DNA of 64,000 nucleotides from Hofstenia miamia (Eukaryota; Xenacoelomorpha; Acoela): assembly GCA_004352715.1 (NCBI GenBank), contig SCFE01000080.1:801250-865249 (forward strand), given 5' to 3'. Below are positions 46,400 to 59,645 of the stretch, one piece after another (within the stretch, counting starts at the first letter, position 1; each line of letters starts with the position of its first letter). The position numbers and the translations under genes are program-made. A model generated the notes under the pieces. The model did no database searches and was not told the origin of the DNA. It worked only from the letters and a program-made list of their open reading frames with translations.

Positions 46400-49190
46400 C
46401 AGATAAGTGTCCTCATCTTCAGCAAGTTTAGTGATTAATCCTCAACAATTAAGCTTCTAGTTTGTTTAAATCAAAGTTTTGATACTAGCATCTATCTAGA
46501 GCTTCATAGCTAGTGTTTTATCCAAAGCAATAGAATACTTAAAATGTTATTGGAGGTTAGAACTTGTTGGTATATTGAGTTTTCTAGATACAGTGTAGCA
46601 GCTCAGAAGGCCATTAAGCTCATTGAAGGTAATGCAGCATCAAAGCACTCATACACATTAAATAAGCAGTAAATTTGCTGCAATTTCACAACATTACATT
46701 TAAAAACAGGCATTCTTTTTCGTTTTATAAAATAGCCTTACATAGAATTACCATAAAATCCCAAAATGAAGAAGGCACGACGATTTTTACATTTAGTATT
46801 TTTCTTTGGTCTTCTTTAAGCATATTTTATAATTTCTCCACGTTTGCTACCTTAAGCTTTTCTAAATTTACTAAAAATTTTTTTAGGAATAGCCCTAATG
46901 TAAATATACAGATACACCTACCGGTACAAATGTCAAGTAATTTTTTGAATATGCCATTATACATAGAGAAAATCACTAAAAAAATCTAGAGCCAGAATAT
47001 TTATGAGCAATAAACCGCAAAATAAAACATTTCAAGTCGAATAATATTGTTTCTCAGTATCGGCTTTAAGGGGAGGGGGCAAATGCCATGGTTCCCGCGC
47101 TAAGCAAATATAACAGAAAAATTATTAGTAAGCGTGAGAAATTTCAAATTAAATTATTCACAATATCAATTCAAAAATTATATTGCTAGTTGCACACTAT
47201 GACTTACAAAAATAAAGCTCTTTTCGCTTTTTAACGTTATAATTATTAGATATTTGTGATTTAAGTGGTTTGTAACTGCTATCAATTGTATTAAATATAC
47301 GCTGAGCTTGACAAGTATACATTATATAGGTATATACTTAGGATACAATTATATATATATATATATATATTTCGCAATTATAATTATATCATATTATATT
47401 ATATTTTTAATATTATATTAATTTCCACATTATGTTATATTTCATTATATTATTAAAAAGATAATAATAGCAATTGTATTAATGCATACATTGACTTCTA
47501 TTATTTCGGTATAGATATAATTAAAAATATTAAAGCACAGGACATAGCAAAATTCGTCTATGAAATTCAGACCATACAACAAACCCAAAAAACTGATAAT
47601 AAAATATGTAGAGCTCCAAAAAGTCTCTTGTTTATACTTTAAAGTTCTTGGACAATCATTATCCTTAATTTAAGTATTAGATGGGTTTTCAAAACCTCAT
47701 TTGCTTTAAAGGGTGACTTAAAGAAACATTGGTTCAATATTGTTCTTCAAACACATAATTTCTCTAAAGTGGCTTAAAGATACTTTAAAATACTAAAGGA
47801 TTAATATATTTTCTAAATTATATAATTGTCTTTAAAATGCTTAAGATGTTTGTAATATCCTCTAATTGCAATATATGCACTTTCTGAAATTACTTCTTTG
47901 ATTTAGAACCGATATCTTAAACTGTTGGGATGCAATTATATTCAATGATCTATAATTATAAGTATCGAGCAAAAATGATAAATTTTGCGAAGCTACATAA
48001 TTTCCCAACAAGTACGATGCAAAATCCACATTATAATAACAGGGACGTTGTTATCATTACTATTTAAGTATTCTTATATGTCATGTTTTGCCCCGGGCCC
48101 AGCGCAAGCTAAGACCGGTCCTGTTCTCAGTCATAAAACATTTTTTTTATACTACATTTTGCAGAATAAATGAATATTTACAAAATTCATATTAATTTTT
48201 ATCCTTTCAATACTTTGACTTGCGTTCTTAAATATAATTTACAAAATATCAAATCAAAAAGCTATTAAAATATTTACGGGTGCTTTAAGAGAAATCCATA
48301 TGGTTTTATCTGAAGAAGAAGAAGAAGAAGATGTTGAAGAAGAAGAATATCTTTATTCAGTACAAATAAATATTTCATTTATACAATACTAGTGTATTCA
48401 ATTATCTTAGCTTTTATGCCAAGGTTCATAAAATTTGAACCCTTTCCATGAAGTATTTATTAATTTTGGAACATACACTTGGCTAAGAAAATTTTTTATT
48501 AGTTGTAAATTCAAGTTTACTATTAACTGGTACATTTACGGGTAATTCACTCCAAGTTTCAATGTTTGCATTAAGAAATTAGTGCTATGTATGTATTATG
48601 AAATTGTTTTAATCTTAATGTAGGAATTGATCATATTGAGTATGATTGATGAATGTACAGTATTTCATTATATAGTTCTAGTAAATTTAGCAAAAAGTGA
48701 TAAATAGTTAACAACTATGCTATTTTAAATTATAAGTCGTTCTAGTTAGATTTCATTTGAATTATTATATTGCACAATGTTTGTGAATTTGAACTTTCTT
48801 TTTCTTCCAAATACTATTCAGATACGATTCTGGGGGGGGGATCTGTTTTGGGAAACAAAGATTAACACAAATTTTCATTAATGAATAATACATTAAATAT
48901 TTCATTTTGTTCAGCTTTATTTGCTCTTGTTATACGTGTATTTTCAAAACTTGCATCCATTCTTCGTTGAATCTCAAAAATATCAATTCTTTTTGTTTCT
49001 TTCATTTCATTATTCTTGTGTTAATTTGGATAACCATAGCAACTCTTGCGTTTGTAATTGAAAGAATATCAAAAATCGTCTGTATATTGAACTTTTAATA
49101 AAACATTAGGTGTTATTTATTTAACAATTATGACGGACATTTCAAATAATCAAAATTCATAGAGAGTACTTTAAGTATGCTTTAAGAATA
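46400..49190. other. Unassigned AT-rich sequence with simple repeats
   Basis: Contains (AT)n near 47350-47370, (GAA)n near 48313-48350 and a G run near 48831-48839. Two GC-richer patches (near 47070-47105 and 48088-48125) could be ends of old DNA transposons, but no partner end was found. Confidence 0.5.
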
Positions 49191-49204
49191 GTTTTGCTCC
49201 TCTA

Positions 49205-50690
49205 AGCGTTTTCCACCATGTTGGAAAACATCGTGGATCTCTCCTCTGTTAAAATCCAATCAGCTTCCCTGCTCTCAAGTCACTTCTTATGGTCCAATAG
49301 CTATTCTTTCTCGGCTGTCAATCATCTTTGAGCCTCTTGTCTTTCGTTAAGTGTTTCCTAAAATTCGTCAACTCATCTCCTCTTCTTAGAATGATAACCT
49401 TCGGAGTCGTTCAACAATCACTAATTTGCTCACTTTGTTCGAAAACTGCTTTTTCCACTCTAATCGTAATGATCCTGGTTGTATTATCTTTCTTGACATT
49501 TCCAAAGCTTTTTATCAGTTCTCTCATTCTATTCTTCTTGAAAAATTAAGTTTATTTGGCTTTGATGCTGACTTCATTGAACTCTTCCAATCTTACCTGT
49601 CCAATCGTCGTCAATGTGTCAAAATCAAGTCGTCTATTTCTTCTCCTGCTCTTGTCTCTATAGAGTGGCTCCTCATGGTTCTGTGTTTGATGTTCTCTTC
49701 CTCCTCGTTGTTGTCAACGACCTCCCTCAAGTTGTCCTCAACTCATCCTGTCTACTGTACGTCGATGACACTGCGATTTTCAATTTCGGTAGTTCTTTTG
49801 CCTCCAATATAACCTCTGATCTTGAACTTTTGTGTACTTGGTCTTCCGTTAACCAAGACATGTGATATTTCCTTTTCTGTATCTTCCTCTTCTGATCTGC
49901 CTCTCCCTGTAAACTTTTCTCCCTATCATACTCATCTGAGAGTTCAACGTGCTGCAAATTTAAATTGGTTAGGACATGTGTTCTTGCATCTCCCAAAAGC
50001 TAATTCCTCGTTCTTTGCCCCGTCTCTCCCAAAAGCTAATTCCTCGTTCTTTGCCCCGTCTCCTGTGAAACTCTCTTTGTTCAAGTCCATTCCTCGCGCC
50101 ATTCTTCTCTACGCTTCTCCCTGTTGGTGCCCTTCTCGTTCCTTGTTCCTCTCTATGAAATGCTTCCAGAAGCGTGCTTTTAAATGGATCTCTCCATTAC
50201 CATACAAAGACGCTCTTTTCAAATTCTCCACTCTCCCGTTGTCACACTACTTCCATGCCTGTGATTTCCTCCTGTTCAAATTGGACCTTGATCCTTCTTA
50301 TTTCATTAAGTTCTGTAATTCCCGCTCCACTCGCTTTGATGATGTTCACTTTCTCCATTCGTCGTTCCAAGAAACATCCCACCCTTCACTCGTTTTTCAA
50401 TCATGCTTGTATTGCTGATAATTACATCGTGATTCTCAACCCTCCAACGGCCATTGATTTCTTTTCCCTGCCACCGAGCTTCAAGAAATCTTTGATGTCT
50501 TTCCTTTTTGCTTAGCCCTTCTCCAACTTCACCTACTCTTCCATCTGCTCCTATTTTATCGCCTGTGACAGTCCTCGCTGCCGTAAACTCGACTTGATTT
50601 TAATTTATTTTTGTAGTGTCTGCCTTCAGCGGCTAAATAAAGTTATTCATTATTATTATTATTACTATTTTTATTTTTATTATTATTATA
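49205..50690 (+). pseudogene. LINE reverse transcriptase relic with 3' tail
   Basis: A CR1/Jockey-like RT can be followed from PPCWKTSW and SYGPIAILSRLSIIFE (49215-49335) through FLDISKAFYQFSHSILLEKL, QSYLSNRRQCV and the catalytic LYVDDTAIFNF (49755-49785). The long open frame 49822-50418 and its overlap carry the C-terminal region. The 3' end reads CTAAATAAAGTTATTCATT and runs into (ATT)n at 50655-50690, the microsatellite tail typical of these LINEs. A 36-bp in-frame tandem duplication (49991-50026, 50027-50062; LPKANSSFFAPS twice) lies in the C-terminal part. One frameshift in RT and another near 49870 disable it. Confidence 0.8.
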
Positions 50691-51129
50691 TACATGTATA
50701 ACATTTTGCATAAGCAATCAAAGTATTTATAATTTCATTTCATTTTTAAGCAAGTGAACATATGCTGTCTCAAACAGAAAAAGTAAGATACAACACTTCA
50801 GATATTTGATAACAGAAACTAATTTCATTTCTACATCGGCATCTGAAAGCCCTACATGCGGTCGTCTTATATAGGAGCAGGGTCTGGATTTGATTGCGTC
50901 ACATCACAACACAAGTTTTGAAGCAATTTTGACCTAGTTTAACGTTTTGCGCAATTTTTATGGTTTAAACGCAATATTGTCCTTCCGGTGAACAATCAGC
51001 GGTATTTGTCTAAGCCCGCGCGCAAACGATAAAACTTTTGTTGAGAAACCAATTAAGATAAGATTATTCCACTTCGAATTGAGCGCGCCAAACATGCCAA
51101 ACAGATAAGCCTGTAAACAAACGTCAAAA

Positions 51130-52160
51130 TATACTGGAATTTACGACCTATGGAAGCCTGGGAACGAATTTTTTTTCGCGACTGTGTCAATCACAAATTT
51201 CAGCAACCATTTCATTTGAGAAACTATCAAACGAAGATTATGAATCATTTCTGGAGGAATTTACAGGCCAGCCAGTGCCAAACCCCACTACACTGTACGA
51301 AGAAACAATTGCCAAAATACGCGCAGAGATCGAGGAGAAGGACATATTTATGTTATGATCAATGAAGCAACAGATGCCACCGGCAGGTTCATTGTGTGTA
51401 GTCTAGTCGAGGCGCTTAATCACATACGTAAACCTTTTCTTATTGAACTAACTGAAGTTGAAAAATCCCACAATGTTGTTATAAACCAACTTGTTTTTGG
51501 AACTCTGACATCGGCTTACAATGGGAAAGTTCCATTTGAAAAAGTGGGGCGAAACTTGAAAAATCTTTATACACATTTATTGCACGTTGCATGTGTCATG
51601 TGTCATGCATTGATGCATGTTGTTGAATTGGTAAGATCTCAGAATCAGAAAACCGAATTCTTCGTGATCAAAGCTAAGCGTCTGTTCGAAGATCAACAGC
51701 CAGGAATAGAATCTACCAGAACCTAATTGCATTGCCCTTACCTCCGAAGGCAATTCTCACGCGATGGAACACATTCTCGGAAATGTGTTTTTATTATGCA
51801 TATCATTATACGGAATTCAAACAGTTTTTTATCCATCTAACAGAAGAATACCCTGATTTCAATTTAGCCAGTACCATCTTGGATTTGATGAACGAGCCGG
51901 TATTGGAGCAGAAACTCGCATTTATTTCGTGTAATTTCAAGAGTCTTACCCTCGCTATAACAAAGCTTCAGAGCAATTTGTCAATCACGGAAAGTTTTTG
52001 TTATTTTAAAGCAATTAACTGATTCCATTGAACGTGAACCCATAAGAACGAAACTATCCGTGGTTTTAGCAAAAAATCCGGATTTATCAAAGCTACAAGA
52101 GTTGTCTGACAAAATTCTGTGAAAGATTGTTGAGAACCAACAAATGAGCCATCTTGTTGG
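51130..52160 (+). pseudogene. hAT-like transposase relic
   Basis: Overlapping open pieces 51150-51365, 51355-51726 and 51732-52022. Readable motifs: EATDATGRFIVCSLVEAL, LLHVACVMCHALMHVVELVR, and LPLPPKAILTRWNTFSEMCF, followed by a helical piece. The order CxxHxLxxVxE then P-P-x-P-x-x-T-R-W matches hAT-type transposases with a DUF659-like core. Single-base shifts separate the pieces, so it looks recently broken. No terminal repeats with an 8-bp duplication were found. Confidence 0.6.
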
Positions 52161-52174
52161 CGAAAAATTTTTCA

Positions 52175-52740
52175 GATTAGGCTAAATTCACTTTCTCCGG
52201 TAAAGTGAACTCTCACAATGCTGTTGTTTGAGGTTATGAAATTCCTAATGTCATAGAAGAAGTTCCTATGAAAAGTGTTGGTGTAAACGTTTGCTGTGCA
52301 GTCTACAGTGATCGTGTAATTAGGCCTTTTATCTTTGAAGAACCATCACAGCTGTGTCCTATCTTCAAATACTTCAAAACTATGCTGTTACAGAAATGGG
52401 TCTTCTTAGACGCATCAGAAGAACTGTTTTCTAACAGGATGGTGCTCCTCCTCACTGGGGATTGCAAGTTCGTTCTTATCTGAATGGAAAATTAACTGAT
52501 AGATGGATCGGAAGCAATTGGCCAATTGCTTGGCCCCCAGAAGCCCGGACTTGACACCCCTTGGTTTCTTTTTGTGGAGAACAGCGAAAGAAGATGTTTA
52601 CAGCCAAAAGCCCCAAAACAGAACAATTGAAAAAGTTTATCACTGATGCAATCAATAGCATCCCACCCTAAGCGCTACGGAATACGTTTATCATTATGGT
52701 AATGGAGGACATTTCTAATTATATTTGGCTTCGGTATGTG
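52175..52740 (+). pseudogene. Tc1/mariner-like transposase relic (DDE_3)
   Basis: Across several frames: SDxAKFTFSGKVNSHN (52175-52230), VGVNVCCAVYSDRV (52280-52318), then a block typical of the second Asp (FxQDGAPPHW, 52435-52460), RSYLNGKL, RWIGSNWPI and WPPRSPDLTPLGFFLW. These are the standard blocks of DDE_3 transposases found in many animals. The N-terminal helix-turn-helix half is missing; the hAT-like relic at 51130-52160 ends just upstream, so one inserted into or beside the other. Confidence 0.7.
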
Positions 52741-52749
52741 TTTTGTGTT

Positions 52750-55700
52750 AATAAATTATTGCTTTTTCATTTCCCGTTCTCAAAAGTAAGCAAGAATAAA
52801 TAGTTTGCCTTGAAATAGAATTCTTTACTAAAAAGGGACTTTATTAACTCCCTGTATTTTTAACGCAATATTTAGCGCAATTTTCAATAATTTTAACGCA
52901 ATAAAATCCGGTATTTGTATAGGAGTAACCATTGAAAACATAGCAGATGTAATCATAATTTATCCAGAAGAATTTGAAGAGAATTCACATTACGATAGGC
53001 AGAAATAACATAATGTAAAAGAAATATAATTTTACAGATAGGTATAAGAAATTCATTAATGTTATTAATATTAAAATTAGTTTAGCTAAAGTATTCTTTG
53101 ATGAAATAGCTGCTTTTCATAAGGATGATGAGCTAAAAAATTAGCTGAATTTACTTAAACAATACACCAAGCTGTTAAATTATATCGTTTTCGCAATTGT
53201 AACCGTTTTTATTTGGATCTACTCTCTATAGAAGTACATTCACAAAAAGCAAAAAATGGAATCTACTACGACAGAAGTGGTCATGGAATGCTTGCTAAAA
53301 TTCATTTTAACCCTATATTTTGGGGAAGGGAGTGTAAAGTTACACCCAACCACATACCTTCAAATATATCAAAATTGTGATTAGCTGAAGGCTCAAAGAA
53401 AATTTTAATCTAATTTAATTTAGTTTTTTTCCATTTACTGAAAAAATTGTGTCAATATCTTTGCATAAACATTTTTCGGACAGAGTGTCAGAGAGTAGTA
53501 AAATCATATTTTTATACTGAATGTTTGTTGTTTCATAATTAGCTCATCGTGATGTCTTTTCTATGTAACAATTTCGGTGGCACAAAGTGAATAAAAGTAT
53601 TGTGCAGTACAATTTGTATCTCAGGTAAAAAAAACGACAAAATTGCAGCGATTCATTATTATATCAATTTGATCTTATGTGAAATGGCATATTTTGCTGT
53701 CCTCGTGTTAAATATGTTGACGTCAGCAAAAATTATGCTAACAATATGCAATAACAATATAACTATGTATATTTAGTGTTTTATCTTAAGAGAAACTACC
53801 TGTCAAATTTCAAGGCGATTAAATCATTGTTAAAAAATAACTAAGAGGTGCATATTTTTCAGGATTGTGAGACACTATATAGTGTATACATAAATTTTGA
53901 GTCATAAAATGGTTGTTTCTTACAAGTTATTAACTTGGTTGTATTTATAAAAACAACTTTTTGGTGCGCTTTCAGATTCCCTAGAGAAGTCATTAGTGTA
54001 TTAATTTTCGCATTGATACATAAATCTTTATCTCATCAGTTTCGTTATTAAAAAATAAAATAAAGAATATCAACGAATATTTTGTCGAGCACAATTAAAT
54101 GAAAGCAATTAATATAGGTATAATATAATCTTAATCTCCCCCACAAGATTTTCATCTTTAGTGTCCCTAACAATTTACTAATAACTCTGTGTAAAACGCG
54201 CACTAACAAATATTTACTAAAAGTATATTAGTTTTTACAACTATGCTATAGCTAAAACTAAAGAGCAATGTAAATCGTATTTGTAAAGGTTTTCTCTTGA
54301 AATAGTTGAAGAAAAATGCAGAAAATGTATTTTATACCAACTCTTTTTACTAAGGATATGTAAGATCACATGAACCTTTATAACTCATGAGATATTACAT
54401 CCATTATTTGAATGTTTAGATACATAAGACGGTTAAAAATATGCGAATTTACAACATTTAATAATGAAAAGAATTTTTGCATTAAGAGGCAAAATTATCC
54501 ATTTTTGTAAATCTGGATTTCTATGATCGTCACTTCATGTTGTGTTGTGTACACAACAAATGTAACATTCTACACAACACATATTGTGCTGTGTTGTGCA
54601 CACAATACTCAACGGTCGGCCTGCTTTTTAAAAACGTCGCCAAACACAATTTAACAATCCCGCCAAAGCTACCTTTACTTTCNNNNNNNNNNNNNNNNNN
54701 NNNNNNNNNNNNNNNNNNNNNNNNNNNNNNNNNNNNNNNNNNNNNNNNNNNNNNNNNNNNNNNNNNNNNNNNNNNNNNNNNNNNNNNNNNNNNNNNNNNN
54801 NNNNNNNNNNNNNNNNNNNNNNNNNNNNNNNNNNNNNNNNNNNNNNNNNNNNNNNNNNNNNNNNNNNNNNNNNNNNNNNNNNNNNNNNNNNNNNNNNNNN
54901 NNNNNNNNNNNNNNNNNNNNNNNNNNNNNNNNNNNNNNNNNNNNNNNNNNNNNNNNNNNNNNNNNNNNNNNNNNNNNNNNNNNNNNNNNNNNNNNNNNNN
55001 NNNNNNNNNNNNNNNNNNNNNNNNNNNNNNNNNNNNNNNNNNNNNNNNNNNNNNNNNNNNNNNNNNNNNNNNNNNNNNNNNNNNNNNNNNNNNNNNNNNN
55101 NNNNNNNNNNNNNNNNNNNNNNNNNNNNNNNNNNNNNNNNNNNNNNNNNNNNNNNNNNNNNNNNNNNNNNNNNNNNNNNNNNNNNNNNNNNNNNNNNNNN
55201 NNNNNNNNNNNNNNNNNNNNNNNNNNNNNNNNNNNNNNNNNNNNNNNNNNNNNNNNNNNNNNNNNNNNNNNNNNNNNNNNNNNNNNNNNNNNNNNNNNNN
55301 NNNNNNNNNNNNNNNNNNNNNNNNNNNNNNNNNNNNNNNNNNNNNNNNNNNNNNNNNNNNNNNNNNNNNNNNNNNNNNNNNNNNNNNNNNNNNNNNNNNN
55401 NNNNNNNNNNNNNNNNNNNNNNNNNNNNNNNNNNNNNNNNNNNNNNNNNNNNNNNNNNNNNNNNNNNNNNNAACAATCCCGCCAAAGCTACCTTTACTTT
55501 CACCGCCAATAAAGACGTGACAAAACTACACCGACGTTCTTTGAACAACACTGCCGTTGTCAACTGCTGAGGTTTATAGAATGTGAAAATTTCTTTTCAA
55601 ACATGGTAAATTTTATTTTTATATTTTTTAACTATGCTTGGGTTATTGCGAATTGTTCATCCAATTTATGCCATCGCCAATACCTCATATTCTATCACAT

Positions 55701-55950
55701 ACGAATTCATTTTAATTCAAGTTTCAATATTAACCTGTGTTAGAGAAAACTTCATAACTAAGATAGACATAAGTTGCGAAACCGCGTAAATACATGCAAG
55801 ATGTTCAAAAAGTTAATTTTCATTAAAATAACATAATATGTTTTCTTTAAATTCAAGAACTAACAATATTTCTAATATAGAGACTAGTCCCGGCACATTC
55901 AAAACTGATAATATTCTCAAATATAATACATTCGATAAATTCGTTTAAGT
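52750..55950. other. Unassigned sequence with one N gap
   Basis: No gene seen. 54538-54605 is rich in TGTTGTG/CACAACA palindromic pieces. A 789-N gap (54683-55471) is flanked by the same 30 bases, AACAATCCCGCCAAAGCTAC... (54653-54682 and 55472-55501), so a tandem repeat or unmerged contig ends. Confidence 0.5.
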
Positions 55951-55959
55951 ATTTTCACA

Positions 55960-58300
55960 AAAATTTTCAGAAACTTTCAATTAAAAATTCACAAATTTGA
56001 CAATTAGATTCTGAACTGGGTACAAACTATATTTTGGGCTTAACTGAAACTTGGTTTACAAATAATTTGACAATGATAAATCGTCTTGGTCAATTGATAA
56101 TTCTAAATTTAAATATATAGAAAGGATAGAAATCCATACTTTCACTTTAATAAAACATTTTCTTGATACTCAAACCAAAATATAGGACAGACATAGAAAA
56201 ATATTCTTCATCTTTTGAAAGTCTTTGGTTTGAAATATGAAATCCAAACAGCAAGTTTAATAGCCAATTACTCAATATCTTCTCATGTCAAAATATAACT
56301 TATTCAAATAGTTTTTCCTACAGATGGAAAATGCATTTTCTACTGCTTTGAGTTTTAATATGAACATAATGTTATTGGAAAACTGGAATTTAAACCTTCT
56401 AAGCGATAATGAAAAATGGAAACTTAACAATTCTATTGATGCTTTAAATATATGAAAAAACCTTTCTAGAACTACCGCTAAGTCAAACACTCATTAACTA
56501 TTTCATGATATCAGGGTCGGGTCGGACTTGCCATTGCCCCATTGTGCCAATGGCACAGGCACCCTCGCCTCTCCCCCAGGAAGAATTTTTTAGGTGCCCC
56601 CCCCCCATTTGAAATCATAAATTTTATACACACAAACAATTTTCTAAAGAAATATGTCATTGAAATCTATTATAGTGTTTCAGAAATCACAAAAAAATTG
56701 GATTCCATTTATAAACCAACGTGCATTGTCACTTCTTTCACTGCAATTTGCTCGAATGTTCCCAATGTGTGAATAGGGTTTGAATCTATTTCCACTTTCG
56801 AGCATTTACAAATCATAAAATGATTGCAACAGAAGAATTATTAATTTATCAGTGATTGGATAAGATAACTAGCATCAATACATGTGTTTACTAGCCAAAT
56901 CAACATCATTATAGCACTGCTTTGTTACTAGCTGGATTGCATTTGGGAGTGGGAATTACAATTTTAGACTATTTTAGCAGCTGAAGCAGTAAACCAGACA
57001 ATCTCATACTTTATCATATGCACAACACGCAGGACTGGTTGAATGTTTTTATTAGTCTGCTATTGCAAAAGGGGCTAATCAATGCTAGACAAAAGCTGAG
57101 GAACATGTGCATTAGTTTGCTAATGCTTAGTCAGCCTTAATAATGGTTGCATACGGTTAGGTGAGATATGTAGTTAGCTAAAACACTTCTTATTGCAATT
57201 CTAATTGTGTGCTTACTTTACCTTATACTGGAGTGTCATGTAAACGTGTGGTTTTAAAGATGAAGCTCATAAAGTTTAGCTTGCAATAACTCATTGGACA
57301 TGATTTACTGGAAAGTTTGCTTTTGTGCTCAGCAGATATTTTAAAATCTATTGACAATTTTTTTGTTTTTGATAAACTTATTGCATTACACTCTGTTGAA
57401 TAGAAGAAACTCTTGATGTACTCCTAATTATGTGTTCTATATTTTATTAGTTTGTTATGTGCATAATTAAATTTTTAAAATAAAACCATTTCAAAAATAT
57501 AAAATTTTTTCCATGCACATTTAGTTGCTTTAAAACATTTGCGCCCCTAGGCTATTCACAATTACACATCCCCCACAACCCAGTCAGCCCGGCCCTGCAT
57601 GATATCAGAAAAAGCTTCGTGTTATAAATCACTGCCCTATAGCAGCTTATTCAAATATGGTAAAAGTATGTAAATCCTCCAAATCTTGGAAAAAATACTA
57701 TAATAATCAACAGAAAGTGCCGAATTGCTTAGACATCAATTAATAAGCGAAAAGTAGAATTCCATACCATTATGCTATGAATATTTATAAAAACGTTACT
57801 TTTCAATTGGGATACGTGCTGCCTAGAAATTTCTCTCATTCGAATATTGAAAAAAACTGCAAATAATGTTTCACAACCATGAATTGATTCTAATTCGATT
57901 TATTAAATAGAACAAAAGCAGAAGTGGAAAATCATAATGCCTATAAAACTGCACGAAATGTATGAAATGTTGCAATCAAGAAAGCAATAGTAATATTCAC
58001 GTTCTCAGTATGAAAACCGTTTTCCCAAAAAAAAATAAATGGGTTTTTACTAACAATATTCTAAATAGAAAAAAACATGAAAACATACTATAAAGATAAA
58101 TCCATCACACATAAAAAATAAATATGCAATTCTTTCAATAAAGAGTTTCTAAATTAAGGAAACTGCAATGGCATGAATGTACTTTTTGTCTTAATAAAAC
58201 TAAATCAAATCCACCCTCTTCCTCCTTTCGTTTAGAAACTAAATATGAAATCATGAAGTCGAGACAAGGTTTAAAAAATACAGGGAACACTCTCTAATGC
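55960..58300 (+). pseudogene. LINE relic (copy 2) split by a hAT element
   Basis: Aligns with the relic at 43540-44580. ILGLTETWFTN is the endonuclease motif at 56030-56063. The LINE sequence stops at 56511, resumes at 57606 and remains alignable with copy 1 to about 57960. Heavily decayed; no open frame of weight. Confidence 0.6.
56512..57597. mobile_element. Non-autonomous hAT element with 8-bp target duplication
   Basis: Ends CAGGGTCGGGTCG and, inverted, CAGGGCCGGGCTG. Flanking 8-mers are both CATGATAT (56504-56511 and 57598-57605). The sister LINE copy at 44087-44094 has one CATGATAT and no insertion, which fixes the ends. The 1086-bp interior has no transposase. The left 390 bases recur at 62932. 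Confidence 0.88.
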
Positions 58301-58785
58301 CAACTTTGTTCCTAAAACTCAAATTCAAATTAATAGATGAGTGAAGTTGGAACTGATCAGTAAAAACTCTAAATCTGACGTGCACTACTTTTTTGTTGAG
58401 ACGATCTGGTTCGGCTTCACATTATTGCATGTTGAAGTATATATATATATATATTTTACACAAGTCTGATTTTTCTATTAATAGAAACTAACGTTACTAT
58501 GTCATAATTTATATTATTATTATTATTTAAAAATAGTCTCAATTTTTTTAAATTTTATTTAGCTTCATATTTCCTGAGGCTTTTAGAATTTTTGCCAGTT
58601 CATTATTGTTCACAATTTCTGAATATAAATTTTCTTCTTCTGCTTCTTCTTCTTCCTCTATATAGCATAGCATTTTTTATATCAAAAATATGTTGAAAAT
58701 TTCGATTACCAATGGTGGAGAAATATTTTCTTTTGTAGTTATTTGAGAAATTTTAGAATTTCAACTGTTCTCAGAAGAATCCAAT

Positions 58786-58822
58786 TGTATATATATGTAT
58801 ATATATATATATATATATAATT
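58786..58822. repeat. (TA)n microsatellite
   Basis: TA dinucleotides with one G, directly beside the gypsy-related repeat at 58823. A shorter TA tract is at 58438-58454. Confidence 0.8.
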
Positions 58823-59019
58823 TGTACAATCGGGACCTCTACGCAACAGAAATTCACATCGTCGCCGCTGGGAGTCGTCGCTTCCACTATTCATGTTAAC
58901 CATTGGGCGTTTTTCTTTGTCTATGACAGTTGGTAGCACTTCACTGCTGACTGGGTTTTCTCCCACGGTTAAGATAGCTGATATAGCTTTTCAAGTTTCT
59001 TCTGAGATGTTGTTGGGGG

Positions 59020-59616
59020 TTATGTATTGGCAGCGGCGTGATGCAATGAAGTATGGGTGGATTGTTTCTCCTTCAATGATGGAAAGTTTTTTTTGTCTTT
59101 CCTGGAAGCAAAAATCTTGTTGGCTGCTAGTTGTTGACGATGTGAGAGACGGTATTTGAGTGAGAGCGCGACGTTAATAGACCATTCTTTATTATAGATA
59201 TTAGAATTAGCAATGCATTTAGGTTGTGTGCGCAAACTTATAGGAGAAGAAAGTTTTTGTTTTGAGTAGTCAATGAGGCAGTTGTTTTCTGCTAGGAAGT
59301 CTCTGCCAATTATCATATTGTAGGGTAATTGTTGATCCATTGTATCGATTATGTGAACATCTTGTTCAAACTTGATGTTGTTGATTGTGATCTTTGCATT
59401 TTTCACGGTTCCTTTGATGTTAACATAGTCTCCAGATGTGCTTATTAATCTAGTATCGTTTGAGGTAATGTCTTCTCTCCTCCATTCTATGTTGTGGGCG
59501 CATGTGTTGGACATTATTGTTATCGATGCGCCGGTGTTGACTGTAGCTTTAACGTTGAGGTTGTTGATTGTTAGAGGAATTAGATTTCGTTCCAATAGGT
59601 CTGTGACGATCAACAA
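59020..59616 (-). pseudogene. Gypsy aspartic protease
   Basis: A 198-codon open piece. Around residues 29-34 it reads VNTGAS where retroviral-type proteases have (V/I)DTGAS, so the catalytic Asp is Asn. Later IIGRDFLAENNCLIDY matches the conserved IxGxDxL block before the C-terminal end of the domain. Protease cleaves the Gag-Pol polyprotein inside particles; with Asn at the active site this copy should be dead. It follows gag by about 30 bases in another frame, as in elements that use a frameshift. Confidence 0.75.
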
Positions 59617-59645
59617 TTCCTTAGCTCGGTCTGGGGCCAGCGCCC

